Below are positions 12,767 through 25,184 of a stretch of DNA of 64,000 bases, one piece after another. The position numbers were made by a program, and so were the translations under genes. Origin of the DNA: Tetraselmis striata (Eukaryota; Chlorophyta; Chlorodendrophyceae; Chlorodendrales; Chlorodendraceae); assembly GCA_006384855.1 (NCBI GenBank), contig VCJN01000576.1, positions 1 to 64,000 of the forward strand, read 5' to 3'. Numbering within the stretch: the stretch's first letter is position 1; the number at the start of each line of letters is the position of its first letter. A model generated the notes under the pieces. The model saw only the letters and a program-made list of their open reading frames with translations. It made no database searches and was not told the origin of the DNA.

Positions 12767-14524
12767 CCCTGCCCCGGTGGTGCTCCGTGTGCCGCCGGCC
12801 TTAAAGGTGCCAGGGCGTGAAAGGGCAACTCCCGGAAGGCTAGCTAGCCGCGGATCGTTATGTCATTGCAGAGGCTAGCACGTAAAAGTTCGCCGCCAGT
12901 CATCGGCCAGAGCCGTCCCAGCGCTTGACCTTTCTGTTTTCGTCCCCGGGACAGGACTTGCGACAGTGAAACCCTTGCGCGTCTCTACGGCGGCCGTTTA
13001 GGCAGCAATCCAGTAAGGAAAAGCCCTGGGTACGCGGCGCTCCGTTTTAGTCATCAAGCAAATTTCCGAAGCATTCTGCAAGACTAATTAAAGGCCAGTG
13101 ACTGAATTTCCAACACTGTTGGATCACCGTTCTAAAACACTGCCATGAAAAATACCCGGCACTGACCACGAAAGGTCTGCCTGACCCGTCTGGGCGCGGC
13201 CGGTTCCAGACGACCTTCGCGAACTGCAGTCGTAGGTCTGGCATCATAGCCCTTAGACCGTTGCCTCATTTGAACCCCGAAGGGGCTAATGCATCAACCG
13301 GGCGAACCCGGGGCACGACCGGTCGATATTGCCCTCAGCGGGAGAGCCGGCCAGCTAGGAATTGAACCGGGGGGCTCTCGTACAAGCGTTTATCGAGGGT
13401 TGCCGGCTACACATCGCGAATCGTGATAAATCCGGGGTCGTCTTGAAACTCTATCTATTATTTGATCATCCCGGGGATTTGATAGCTAGGAGACTCCATG
13501 TCGGCGGCAAGACGCAGCAAGAAGCGCCTGCCTCTGCGGTGCACCGCGCCTGGGCCGGTGGGTATGCCCCCATGATGTGGGAAATAGTATGATTCAATTT
13601 GGCATGATTTGATTCTTTGCCAGAGCCTTACATATTGTAGCTGATAGATAAATCAAAATCACGATCAAGCATCTTGACATGCGGGATGTATCAATGATGA
13701 ATAACGCATTGTCCGGATCAAGCATTGATTTGATTCTACGCCTGTAGTAGTTTTTGATTGTATCGATCAATTGCCAACCTAAACTGCCCACCAAATTATC
13801 GATTCCTCTTGATCCAGCTGATGTTTGTATCTGACCCCAAGATTAGTTCGATTCTATCTGATGCGGATGCTTATATTCCTTGCACTGCTCGGGGAATAAT
13901 TGTAGCAATGCTTGTTGCAATGTCGACCGAGGCGAGTTGTTTATAACTAGATGCGAACAATCATGCGTGCCGACAAGGTCCAAGAGCGGTGCTGTGGATT
14001 TGGGTGGGTGCGGTGGCGAAACGAGTCGTTACACGGCGCTCCCCGACCGGCCGATACCTGTACCGGGCGCGTCGTCATCGTGTACGAATACCCGATACAT
14101 TCGCGCAAGTCCTGCAGCCCATCGAATTTCATCAGAAAATAAAAAAACCGCACGGTGAAGCTCTGGCCCCGGTAAAGCCTTCCGGGATGCCGTTTCAGAT
14201 GATCCGTTTCGACGGTCCCATTTGGCCATTTTCGTCGTGAGATGTACTGCGCCATGTATTGGTAGTACTTAGCGCATAATGGGAGGGGTTCCTGGACCGA
14301 TCATGCGCCCGACACAAAGTTGTCCCATTTAATTTGACGACGTCCAGGACCGCGAACGAGCCGGATTTTCAAACTTCAGATGCTTCAGATGTAAGACATC
14401 CGCAGATTTCCGGCTACCGGCTGGCCCAGGCACACAAATCCAAGATGAATCTACTGCTTGACGCGGTACCGGACGAGAGGGGCAGCTGAAAAGCTTATGC
14501 AAAAATAACTACGATGCAACGGGT

Positions 14525-14557
<33 letters not shown>

Positions 14558-15990
14558 GCCCCCAGCAATGAGAGCCACTAGCCATGCCCCACCTCATACT
14601 AGCTAGAGGAGGCTTTTACAACCACATTGAAATCAATCGGAGCAGTTGTACGTGAGCCATTTGGATCTCCAGGGAGGCGGGGGCTTGATTGTGTAAACAG
14701 CTCTAAGCGAAAGCGCCGTAGTTAAGGAATTAATCGTGGCAAGCTCGCACTCTTCATACCGAACATTGTGTATGGATGGCGGTCCGGCACCGCAAACAGA
14801 CTTTTGAAACAGTGCTGGATATGGCGAAGCTGCTGGCATGGCTGCGCAGGCCGTGCTTAGCCAGTGCAGCACAGCATACGTACTGGGCAGGTAGGCATAC
14901 ATTTGAAACCCACGTCTGCGATTCATTCGTGTGGTATTCATGTATGATGGGAAAAGATAACAGCATTCTACCGACATCACGAGTTATAGACTCATAAAGT
15001 TCAAATGCACTCAGTTGACAGCTGATTGTCCACCCGTTCAATTTCCCAGGCTTAGCCTTCACGTTTCGTATGTAGCGGCAGTTCGTATTGGTTTCGGATC
15101 CTTTGGCTCTGTAAGCACGAAACCTACGCCTATATATGCGCCGACAGCATACACTGCGTGCGCCGTGCATGCTGGAATGGTGCTCCTGCAGGTAAATAAT
15201 GTGGGTCCTCTAGGTACACTAACGCGCCGTACTCCCACAGCACACGGAAATGGGGCACAAATATGCCTGCTTTTTTTGGTTACGACATACGAAATGGCCC
15301 AGAAATCAAACAAGATTCGATAAGAAAGAAAACTGAAAGGCAAACTCCGGCTGCAAAGGACGATAGAAGAAATGAGAAACAAATGCGCATGTTGTGTCAG
15401 GAGGGCGCACGTCAAAATTCCTTAGAAAGAAATATCCGAATACTGCACGGATGTACCGCATGGCATGGAAAGTGGGGTGATTTGCAAGATCCGGGCGCCG
15501 GCAGACTTTTCGGCACCGATAGAGATAATAGGGGTTGCGCGCAAGCTATCGGGACATCCACGCCACGCGGGTGCTGACACGGCCATAGCGACCCTAAACC
15601 ATAGTAGTAAGCCTGGGAATGGGCTTGCGTGCAACCTGTAAGAGCACTTGCCTTCTCAGTCCCATCACAACTTCGTTGAGGCCTGACCCCTGGCCGCAGG
15701 TCTTTATCAACGAGTTGGCACCCATCTTGCCGCGATCGTTCCGTCAATGTTTCACTTCTGACAGGGGGCGGCGGGTACTGTTTAGTACCCCGGTACTGTT
15801 ATCATTACTGAGTCCTCAGGACCCGTGTAACATGATATATTCTGCCGCACAATATATGTGAGTAATTTACACAACTTATGTAAAACTTTAAGGGTTTTTA
15901 GGGTTTTACAAGGCGGATGCACCGCCTCACCGCTGCCTGCTCTAGCAGCAGCAAGTGCGGTAGCTTGCGGCAAGTGCGCCGCTGCCTGCT
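12767..15990. other. Intergenic region between convergent genes; one dispersed repeat
   Basis: The DnaJ gene ends at its left edge and the dynamin gene A stop at its right edge. It holds a diverged dispersed repeat (12930-13215), a long G run at about 14525-14557, and AT-richer DNA at 13590-13950. No open frame here reads like a conserved protein, and no tRNA cloverleaf was found. Confidence 0.45.
12930..13215 (-). repeat. Diverged dispersed repeat, copy 1
   Basis: The reverse strand aligns with the plus strand at about 41830-42130: shared islands include cgcccagacggg, cgtggtcagtgccgggtatt, cttgcagaatgcttcgg-type sequence, tacccagggc and cgtagagacgc, in the same order and spacing with many small differences. 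No open frame is conserved. The class is unknown. Confidence 0.7.
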
Positions 15991-18900
15991 CTAGCATGCG
16001 CAGTGGCCACCGCTGGGCGAGCCCTCCGCATCGCCTTTGCCGGTCGCCAGGCTCTTCAGCTGCACCACCATCTGCCCCTTGACCGCGCCCAGCATGTCCA
16101 CGGCCCTGTCAATCTGGGCCATGCGCTTGTTCTGGGCGGCGCGGCACTGGACGTACTTGCTGTCCTCCTGGACGAGCTCCTCAAAGTCGGACATCTCCCG
16201 CAGGAAGTCCGAGAGGGTGCCGGGCTCCAGCAGGGGCAGGAGGACATGCTGGACGACGATGAGCTTGGCGGTGTACTTGACCACCCGGAGCTGCCCGTCA
16301 TCCAGCACGAGCCCCTGGTTCTGAAGCAGGTAGTTGTCCAGGTACGCCTCGATCTTGGGCTTGGCCTCCTGGTACATGTCCGCTGCCGCTGAGTCGACTG
16401 CGGACAGCAGGCGCCCGCGGAGGGTGGTGTAGCGCCCCCAGTTGAAGGCTTTGGCCTCGGCCTCGGGGTCAAGCGCCGCGGGGGGGGCTTCAGCAGCGGT
16501 CTGCTGAGTGGCGCCCTTCCCGGTCATGGCCTTCCACACGCCGCTCAGCGTCGGCACCTTGAGTAGCTCTTTGGCCCGCTGGACGAGACTGGAGGGCGAA
16601 GGAGGCACCGACTCGGTGTACTGAATGATGTGGTACCGCACGACTGCCACCAAACTGTCCAGGGTGGCCGGGTTCATCACCGCCTGTCTCAGGTCTTCCT
16701 CAATGCGCTTCCGGTCGGCCACCTGCTGCAGGTTGCACATCCTCCCCGGCCAGCCCGGGCCAGGCAGAGCGCCCTGCTCGGCGCTAATCTTGGCGTCAAT
16801 CTCGGTTTTGGACAGCGCCAGGATCTGCCTTTCCAGCTTCTCAAATTCTGGAAAGAAGTCCGCGCTCGTGGTGAGCGCCAGGCCCAGAGACGCCAGCTCC
16901 TCCTCGCACTCGCCCTTGGTGCGCTCCAGGCTGCTCATGGCGGCCGGGATCCAGCTCTTCACGATATGCTCGCACATCCGGTGGTCCAGCGACACGATCA
17001 GCGCGTGGAGCGACACGTTCCTCTCCCGGCTCAGCTCCGGCATCCACTGCCCGAACCACTCCTGCTCCGCCTGCAGAGACTGCTGCATCAGCATGCGCTC
17101 CGTTGCGCCGGGCGTTTTGTTCCCGGCCTCCTCGTCCGTGTCACGGTTCTTCAGCCCCACCACGCAGGCCAGCGGGGGGTCGCACTCCACCGCCGGGTCG
17201 GTGATGCGCTCCCTCATCTTGCGCAGGTTGCTCTCCTTGGAGACGTTGACCTCGTCGCACTTGGAGAGGACGCACACCGTGCGGGAGGCGCACCTGAGCT
17301 CCTGGACGATGCCCATGGCCTGGGAGGACTCCAGGCGGGCGGTGGTGGCGGGGACCACGCAGAGCAGGATGCACGTGGGGTTGCTGGCGTAGCTCTGCGC
17401 CAGGCTCCTGGTGGCTGCCCTCATGTCCTCGGGAAACTCCCGGATGCCCTGGCAGAATCATTTGTGTGTTTGGAAGTCGAGTCAGCAACAATGACCACGC
17501 TCCTTGGTCAGTGTCATCGGATACACACAAGCCAAAACAGGCCATGGTGCGGTGATCGGTGTGTCCATGGGTAAACAAAGCACAGTTCTGCCCAATGCCC
17601 ATCCGCCGGTTGCGCGGATGTTTGCAGAGGAGAGGGGGAGGGGGAAATTGCGCGATGCGCACGATCTTACCGGCAGGTCCACAATTTCCATGGTCGGCAC
17701 GTGCGTTGAGGAAATACTGACGGTCAGCTCGTGCTCCACGATGCAGCGCTTTACTTGGCGCTTGGCCGCAAACAGGTCGTGCACTTTATCCATCATCTAA
17801 ACACGGGAAACGCAGCCGCATAAATTTCTCAGGGCGTGGCCCTCGAGGAGCAATAAAGAAGTGTAATTCAGATGCGCAAGAGGGCCTGGCGCTGGTCTTG
17901 AGTTCCATCGGAACTTTCATGCCGCCATATCAGTGGGTAGGACCGCCGCAACAAAGCTCAGGGCAGGTCGGCGCGGTCACCTTCTTAACAATCTCGGAAG
18001 GTTTGTTGTCCTTGTCGAGGTCCACCGACACCTGGAAGTCGGCCATGTTGATGCCCTCCCATCCTTGGAAATGCTTCGCCGCATCAAAGCTGACGGAGCA
18101 CTCGGTGGGGCCGTGCTTCTTGTAGTGCATCTTCACACGGATGGGCATCTTGGTGCAGAACTCGACGTCCTTTGGGAAAATGGGGAGCATGGTGATCCTG
18201 GCGAAAATGAAGTTGCGACACCAGTCGGCCATACCATTCAGCTTTCGAGTCTAAATATGGCATGTAGTCAGCATGAATAAATTGTGTACTTCAGTGCGGT
18301 CCTGGCAATATTCTCACCTGGAGGGTGTGGCCGTGCAATGCGACTGGCGTTTTATATATGGCGCCATCAGTCGGCACCCGCGCACGAAACGACGAAACTA
18401 TGGCCTGACACTGGCAATAAACTGGAGACGAAAGCCGCGCGCAGATTGGCGTTACCGCCATGCCCAGCTTTACTGCGGCTTTATTACTAGTGGCTTTACT
18501 GTCCGGCGGGGCATAGTTGATACTTATTGCTACCTTCGGTATTGTTTCAGCGCAGAAACTCGTCCGAAATATCGACCTCAGCAGGGTAGCGAACAGCTGC
18601 GGCGAATGTAAGTTCATCGAAGTGTTGCGTACGTAGTGCGTCAGTCCTGCCACTGACGGGTGCCATCGAAACGAAACGGGCGATTAAAAGTATACTGCGG
18701 CACAGACGTTGCCGATGGCCGCAGATCCTGCTCAAAGACAAAGCGACGGCCACATGGGGACGAGGGACGACATATGGCGCGCTCTGCCCCAAGTCATCAC
18801 TGGGGCGAATAAGTCGGCGCCGCGGAGAAGCAAGCAACGCGAACACTCTTCTTAATATTTACCCGACGTTGCGGACATCATTATATAGTCGCTATCTTGC

Positions 18901-19357
18901 GTATTGAGATGGGCACCTGCGTGGGGTGGTAACGACGTGGCGACTACCAGGTACGTCTACAGTCGAAAGCGTGGAAGTGCGAAACGCCGCAGTCAATTAG
19001 GCGCACAATTCAGAGCGTCTTGCATTACAACAGCACGACGGCTAGCAATTTCGGGTAATGTTCACAGGCGTAGGTATACCTCTCAAGCGTGGCGCTCTTG
19101 CCGGCACTCTCCTCTCCCATCGCAACGATGCAAGGCAGCTCCTGATCGAGAGTGGAGTCCAGTCCCGCGCTCTGCATCGCAGTCTTGAACACGCCATAGC
19201 TGGAGCTCTCCAAGTATCCCAGCAGGCCGCCGTTCTCATCTTTCGACCCGGCGCTTATTGGCGGCTCAACCTGCTTCCCTTGCGAAGCCTTCTTCGCTGT
19301 TGGTCTGGCGAGTACCGACGGGTTGTACCTGTTCTTTTGCGCTTGAAGAACCCTCAT
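15991..19357 (-). CDS. Dynamin-family large GTPase, paralog A, 4 exons
   Basis: Exons: 19357-19080, 18197-17981, 17796-17671, 17448-15991; phases agree and give 692 residues. GTPase motifs: P-loop GEESAGKS (81-88), G3 DLPG (205-208, split by intron 3) and G4 SKCD (269-272). Exon 2 reads like the switch I region. The rest, all in the large last exon, reads like the helical middle/stalk region (LERTKGECEE, WGRYTTLRGRLLSA). No PH or proline-rich domain is visible. Dynamins polymerise on membranes and use GTP to remodel or cut them. The protein ends HCAC, a Cys-X-Cys C-terminus like the geranylgeranylation signal of Rab proteins, which would anchor it to a membrane (inference). Its partner, paralog B at 40606-45215, has the same exon plan in inverted orientation. 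Confidence 0.92.
18198..19079 (-). other. Intron 1 of dynamin paralog A
   Basis: An 882-bp intron with donor GTATAC and acceptor TTCGCCAG. No recognisable gene or repeat is seen in it, and it shows no similarity by eye to the much longer intron 1 of paralog B. Confidence 0.8.
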
Positions 19358-19703
19358 GGTGCTTGTCAGACGGCCTTGTTATTGACAAACAGTTTAGTCT
19401 CCTGCCGCAAAACCTGTCGGTTGTCTTCGGCTATCGTTTGTCGTGACTCTCACATGACCACTCTGTACACGCTCAAGCGCATTTTATAGCGTACCTCTAC
19501 CAGTAGCCGGTACACACCAGTAGCCGGTGTCGTCGTCGTCATCTATCGCTATATCGCGCTAGTAATCCTTAGTTGTACTCATACCAGTACCGTACTTGTA
19601 CTTTTAGGCGGCTTGCTGTGTTGATTTTCTTGTACGTTCTTGTACTACTTTTTGTAGTAGGTGGATTTGTTACTGCCCTTTTTGTAATTCACACCAGTAC
19701 CGT
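19358..19703. other. 5' flank of dynamin A with a relic of a LINE-A-type 3' end
   Basis: Contains several ccagtaccgtac-type short repeats. At about 19650-19695 it holds ggtggatttgttactgccc followed by tttttgtaattcacaccag, the same 3' terminal sequence that ends the LINE-A copies. No coding part accompanies it. Confidence 0.6.
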
Positions 19704-19719
19704 ACCAGTGCCTCGTGCT
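19704..19719 (+). repeat. Left target-site duplication of the LINE-A copy
   Basis: accagtgcctcgtgct, repeated exactly at 21080-21095 on the other side of the element. Confidence 0.85.
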
Positions 19720-21079
19720 TCAACGCAAATTCTTCCGCCCGCCAGTATGACCACTTCCTCAACGATGCTCATGGGTCGGACAGCTACGCCGCGGAGATGC
19801 GCGAGGCGTGGGGCCGCCTCCAAGCGGCTACTGCTGGCCATCTCGGCGACGCAGATGCATGCCAGATGGAGCGGGAAGTGGAGGCTGCGTCGGGCTCGCA
19901 AAAGGAGCTGACGGCATTTCTAGACCAGGCCAACAACTCTCGGCTTCGAAATGAGGTGTGCGCTCTCCCTGCCACATGTAGGGAACGGATCTTGTTCAAC
20001 CAGCTCGACGCGGCGTCAGGCATGTGGACAGTGGCCATCCCCACCGCGCGGACAGCCATGACTCCGCATGAGCTGCGCGAGGTCGCTGCCGGGTACTTCT
20101 TTCTGCCTAGCCCGTGCTTGGCCCCGGTGGTTGGGTGCCAGATCATTCTGCCCTCGACGGAGCACAACCCCGTCATTGTTGATCTATATGGCGACGCGCT
20201 CATGAACCTCCCGGCGCCTGGAGACGCTCACTGGCGTGTACAGCACGACGCTATCGTAGATGCCTTCCGCGATCACTGTGTTCACGACCTAGGTATCGCG
20301 GTACGGCGGGAGGTGGATGATTTGTTCCAGCAGGCAGTGCCTCTCGGCAACACCGTACCCAGGGATGAACTCAAGGACCTAGTGCCGGACGCAGAGCTCT
20401 CCCTTCCGGCTTTCAACGTCGTGACCGGGAGCTATGATCCCCGGAGCTTGAAGTCCACGCTGCTAGAGTTCAAGACTATGCGGTACGGGGTCAAGTACAC
20501 TTCAGTGCCCCAGGCCACAGCTGTGGATCGGTTTGAGCGCTCCCTGTTGGGCGACATACAACGGGGGTTGGCTGCGCGGGACGCGGCGTGGCACAACACA
20601 GAGCCCGGACAGAAGGGTCCTCTTCGAGACATCCTGGATATGTCGGAGTACACGGGCATGGTCTTCGGCACAGTGGGTGAGGTGAGCAAGCAAGGGGGTG
20701 CACCGCACTTTGCGTGGTATCGCATGCTTGGCTGCGGATCGGGGTGCCCTCTCATCGCGGGGCACTCGGTGCATCACCCGGGCTCACCAGGAGGCCTTGC
20801 TCGCAAGAGATTTCCTCGGGGTCCTGAGCTTGGTGGCCGCTCGCGCTCGAGAGCGTGCTCGATGCCTCATCAGACGGCGCAGATTCGTCTGCCATCCCGT
20901 TGCTGAAGCTGCACAGCACGTCCGAGGATCACCCACACACACACGTGCTCGCGTGGCCCGGACTCTGAACCGTGTGCGCATCACTCATCCATCCCGCCTT
21001 ATGCGGGATGCGGGCCGCTTTTAGGCGGCTTGCTGTGTTGATTTTCTAATTCTGGGGAACTGCCCTTTTTGTAATTCAC
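19720..21079 (+). mobile_element. LINE-A, 5'-truncated copy with target-site duplication
   Basis: This copy starts within the C-terminal third of the LINE-A ORF (it matches 49561 onward of the long copy) and runs to the 3' end gtaattcac. Coding similarity runs from 19735 to about 20690; a small insertion near 20690 then shifts the frame. It keeps the PD...EFK nuclease motif region. A 16-bp exact duplication bounds it (19704-19719 and 21080-21095). 5' truncation plus such a duplication is the signature of target-primed reverse transcription. DNA identity to the long copy is very high, so insertion was recent. Confidence 0.92.
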
Positions 21080-22078
21080 ACCAGTGCCTCGTGCTGCGGG
21101 ATGCTGAGGGCCGCTTTTAGGCGGCATGCCGTGTTGCTGATCTGGTAGCGAGCGTTCTACCGGTAGCAGTAAAACCCCTGAAGCCCCCAACAAACACTAC
21201 GCTACTGCTTTTTAGCGGTGGATTTGCTACGGGCATTTTTGCAATTCACTACACCAAAACCGAACCGCCGTATGATGTAGTTATGTATTTCCTTCTGGAT
21301 TTCTGTGTGGAATTCTTGAATGTTGCATCCAGCACATGTAATCATGTAATGAGCGGGCGGCGCGCTCGTAGCTGCGTAATTGCGCATTATATACGGCGCG
21401 GTGTGATATGCTGGGGGTAGTGCTTGCTGCAGGCCGTTTTTTATTTTCAGTATACAAGCGGCGTTTATATTTATTTTTTATATAGATCTCCTGCCATCAG
21501 TAAAGCAGACGCTAATGCTCTTAGGGGTGATTTATTATTATTGTTATTTTGCGCTCTGCTACTGCTCTTGGGGGTGGATTTTTTTCTATTTTGCCCGCGC
21601 GGGCTTTTGTTTGGATATAGCGGCGAATAATTATTAACACCGCCAGTAAGACCGAAGTTGATAAAGACTGGATATAAATTTTCGACCACGAATCGTTCCC
21701 GAATTCGCGCGGTTCAAAATCCTCATCTGCCGATGTCCGCCCACCAAGAAGTTGCTAACCCCAAAGCTTGCTCTGAAAGCCCTAAATCTTGAGATGCGGC
21801 GGACACGGAGCGCGGCCGCCGCATCATTTGGCGCCGCATCATTTCAGGTGATCTCGCCAACCTCACCAGTTCGGCTCCCCCATTGCCCCAACCCTGCTAC
21901 CCCTCGCGCCTCTCGCAGTCTCTCCCACACTTGGCGGCACGGTCGGCCGAGACGTCTGATGCGGTGCGTACGCTGACATCACGCCTCACCCCCGCGGTCA
22001 TAGGGCGCGCCGCGTGCGTTGACCAACCGTCTATCGCCCAGCCACTCCGGTCGGAATATTTGAAAACTCGCCGCCGCC
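21080..22078. other. Retroelement 3'-end debris and AT-rich DNA
   Basis: Begins with the right 16-bp target duplication (21080-21095). A second LINE-A-like 3' hairpin (gggccgcttttaggcggc) lies at about 21109-21126, and a diverged gcaattcact end at about 21241-21250. A LINE-B-like 3' end (tatttccttctggatttc through cacatgtaatcatg) is at 21286-21345. The part at 21420-21700 is AT-rich and holds no gene I can see. Confidence 0.6.
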
Positions 22079-22240
22079 ATGGAGAACGCCTCGCTGCCCA
22101 ACGCACATGTTCCTCGCCAGAGCTTCGCCAATATCCTGGATGCAACTGACGAGCAAGACCTGGGGCTCGAAGACCCAGCGTCCGAGGGCGCGCCGGCCAA
22201 TGAGGCGGTTGTTGTTACCCCTGGCGGCGGCGAATAGCAC
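22079..22240 (+). CDS. Small ORF of 53 codons, possible ORF1 start of a retroelement
   Basis: ATG (22079) in good context after ccgccgcc starts MENASLPNAHVPRQSFANIL and ends at TAG 22238-22240 after an acidic, Gly-rich tail. The short conserved-looking core and the retroelement 3' end at 23875-23932 downstream suggest the N-terminus of a LINE ORF1, but no domain is recognised. Upstream DNA (about 21850-22070) is low-complexity Pro/Arg-coding. It could be a chance ORF. Confidence 0.25.
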
Positions 22241-22939
22241 GGTGGCGAGCGCGACGTCGTCACCACGACGGCACGAGCTGCAACGGCCGAAACGTGTAGA
22301 CAAATAGTTTCGGTTCGGCTACGAGCAGCGCGGAAGCGCTGCGTCGTCTGTGGGGATGGCAACGGTAATGGCAGTGGCGGCGGGCGACGGGGCGGCGCCA
22401 TGGCGCGGCGCGGGCGTGCGGGCGTGGTTCTGCAACCGCGCGTGCAATTGCGCGCTTTCCGGTGCCGATAATAATTACCAACTTCAATGCAGTGGACACA
22501 CCCGCGTCCGCGTGCCGCGGAATATGGGTCCTGTAATCCTTAAATCCTACGGCGCTGCGGGATCTACAGTATCATCATCCTCATCATCGGAAATGTTTAC
22601 CAACTTCAGTCTACGGTCCGACGGTAAGAGATAACTGGGCGCGTGCTGCGCATGGCGGCGGCCGCTTGGCGGGCCGGGGAGGCCCAGCGGGAGCGGCAGA
22701 TATCAGTAGCAGTATGTGTATTCATACGTTACTGCTACTTCAGAGCATTTACCGGCACCTAATCCCACCCACCCTCCGCCGCCTGGGCGGGCCCGACGAC
22801 CGTCCTCGGCCCTCGGAATCGCGGGCCCTTCCTCCGCCTCCACCCCCGGCTAGGGATGGGGGCGGGGATCGTGCACGGGTGGCGCCTTGGTTGCCTTGGC
22901 CCCGCCCGTGCTGCCACTGCCGCGGAGGAGCAGTGTGAG

Positions 22940-23785
22940 CTGGACACCGGCGTCTTGCGTCGTTGCTGGTCCGGTCAAGTCCCTGTTCGCTGTTCTTTGA
23001 GCACCCTCTCCCTTCCTGTCATGTCGGCGCCTCCACATTACATTCGGCCTAGTGCCGCTATTGGAGTGGCCCGGGATGTTGTGCTGGGAAGGGAGTTCTA
23101 CGTTCGGCGGAAGGGGACGCGACCGAGCTGGCGGCGGATCTGGCGCTGGGCGGAACAACGTGCGATGGACACCGGCGCCTTACGTCGTTGCTGGTCCGGT
23201 CAAGTCCATGTTCGCTGTTCTTTGAGCACTTTCTCCCTTCCTGTCCTGTCGGCGCCTCCACATTACATTCGGCCTAGTGCCGCTATTGGAGTGGCCCGGG
23301 ATGTTGTGTTGGGAAGGGAGTTCTACGTTCGGCGGAAGGGGACGCGACCGAGCTGGCGGCGGATCTGGCGCTGGGCGGAACAACGCGCGCTGGACACCGG
23401 CGTCTTACGTCGTTCCTGGCCCGGTCGGCTATGCATTCCCTACTCGTTGAGCACTTTCTCCCTTCCTGTCCTGTCGGCGCCTCCACATTACATTCGGCCT
23501 AGTGCCGCTATTGGAGTGGCCCGGGATGTTGTGCTGGGGAAGGCGTTCTACGCTTGGCGGAAAAGGACGCGACCGAGCTGGCGGCGCATCTGGCGTTGGG
23601 TGGCCTGCGTCTGTTGCACGCCCGTGGCGCCCCGTTCTGGGTTGGACCCCCCCACTTCCGCTCCTTGCTGCGAGACCTCAACTTCGAAGCTCCTTTCCTG
23701 TCGGCGCCTTCACATTACATTCGGCCTAGTGCCGCTATTGGAGTGGCCCGGGATTGTGTACTGGGGAGAGCGTCCCTACTGCGTG
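22940..23785 (+). repeat. 225-bp tandem array, three full copies plus a diverged fourth
   Basis: Copies start at 22940, 23165 and 23390 with exactly 225-bp spacing. A fourth, degenerate copy keeps register (cctgtcggcgcc again near 23697) and fades by about 23785. Because 225 is a multiple of three, one frame stays open across the array (22856-23857, 333 codons) and gives a 75-residue repeat containing PPHYIRPSAAIGVARDVVLG. Copies 1-3 differ by only a few percent. Whether it is translated is unknown. Confidence 0.88.
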
Positions 23786-23874
23786 GAGAGGCGGCTGGCT
23801 GGTGGCGATGCCTGGTCGGAGGCTACCATGGCGGTTCCTGCCTCTGTTGGCCCGTAGCTGGATTTCCTTCTGGA

Positions 23875-23932
23875 TTTCCTTCTGGATTTCTGTGTGGATT
23901 TCTTGAATGTTGCGTCTAGCTCATGTAATCAT
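23875..23932 (+). mobile_element. LINE-B-like 3' terminal segment
   Basis: The sequence from cttctggatttctgtgtgga through gcgtctagctcatgtaatca matches 21286-21345 with few differences. Its last part (ctagctcatgtaa) matches the end of LINE-B at 63739-63812. It contains TGTAA. It directly follows the 225-bp array, so the array may be the tail of the same element. Confidence 0.55.
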
Positions 23933-24395
23933 TTACCGGCACCGCGGCCCAGGCCAGTAGTCGCTACCAGTATCGGTACATTCCAAGAGTTTTCATACAA
24001 GACAAATTTCACGAACGCTTCACTGAAGTGCCATCAGCAACGACGAACCGGAAATAATAAAGCGACCTACGCGCGCACGGGTAGCGGCTTCTCTATAGCG
24101 ACCTGAAAATTACGGATCACGGGGAACATAATATGGTAGTGTGCGTCACATGTCAGCCTGCTGTATGGGTAAGGCAATGGCGGGCAAGCTAGCGACTACT
24201 GATACGGCGCGGGTGCCGACGCGATAACAAGAACCCAACAATGCCCGATAATCAAACGCGAAATGATAACGGATAGATAACGATATTATGAACATTTCAC
24301 CGGCGCCCCGCCTCTTAGTTCTTGTATCGCGCCGGCACCCGTAAGGCCGCTGCCCGTATAATAGTAATATATTTTGCGGACACGATACTTGTATA

Positions 24396-24469
24396 ATTAC
24401 ATGAGCTAGCAGCAGAAGGCGATATATCGGAAATCACCAAAATAAAAGGCAATCAGAAAGGTCCTCTAC
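24396..24469 (-). mobile_element. LINE-B solo 3' end
   Basis: The reverse strand repeats 63739-63812 almost base for base (gtagaggacctttctgattg, then tttggtgatttccgata, ending gctagctcatgtaa). No coding part is attached, so this is an extreme 5' truncation. Confidence 0.8.
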
Positions 24470-24582
24470 ATCGACGATACTTGTACCCAGTTAATGTAGT
24501 AGTAGTATATGGACCGCAGCCGGGGATCGCCCGTATATGGCGTACGGTACTGTATGGGTACGGACTGTGGAGATATGCTGGT

Positions 24583-25184
24583 GTGAATTACAAAAAGGGC
24601 AGTTCCCCAGAATTAGAAAATCAACACAGCAAGCCGCCTAAAAGCGGCCCGCATCCCGCATAAGGCGGGATGGATGAGTGATGCGCGCACGGTTCAGAGT
24701 CCGGGCCACGCGAGCGCGTGTGTGTGTGGGTGATCCTCGGACGTGCTGTGCAGCTTCAGCAACGGGATGGGAGACGAATCTGCGCCGTCTGATGAGGCAG
24801 CGAGCACGCTCTCGAGCGGCCACCAAGCTCAGGACCCCGAGGAAATCTCTTGCGAGCAAGGCCTCCTGGTGAGCCCGGGTGATGCACCGAGTGCCCCGCG
24901 ATGAGAGGGCACCCCGGTCCGCAGCCAAGCATGCGATACCACGCACTGTGCGGTGCACCCCCTTGCTCACCTCACCCACTGTGCCGAAGACCATGCCCGT
25001 GTACTCCGACATATCCAGGATGTCTCGAAGAGGACCCTTCTGTCCGGGCTCTGTGTTGTGCCACGCCGCGTCCCGCGCAGCCAACCCCCGTTGTATGTCG
25101 CCCAACAGGGAGCGCTCAAACCGATCCACAGCTGTGGCCCGGGGCACTGAAGTGTACTTGACCCCGTACCGCATAGTCTTGAAA
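24583..25184 (-). mobile_element. LINE-A, 5'-truncated copy
   Basis: On the minus strand it matches 50314-50910 of the long copy at very high identity: the last ~130 codons of the ORF, the untranslated hairpins and the gtaattcacacc end (left edge at about 24583). The 5' break is at 25184, after agactatgcgg-type sequence. No clear target-site duplication was found by eye; both flanks carry ggtac-rich sequence. Confidence 0.88.

Noticed and set aside
13340-13400. Possible tRNA on the minus strand around a ggttcaattcc-like T-loop
   Set aside because: The T-arm stem does not pair beyond two bases and no anticodon or D arm fits at the right spacing.
16625-17574. Long plus-strand open frames opposite dynamin A exon 4
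   Set aside because: They mirror a well-supported conserved exon and reappear opposite dynamin B, as expected of shadows.
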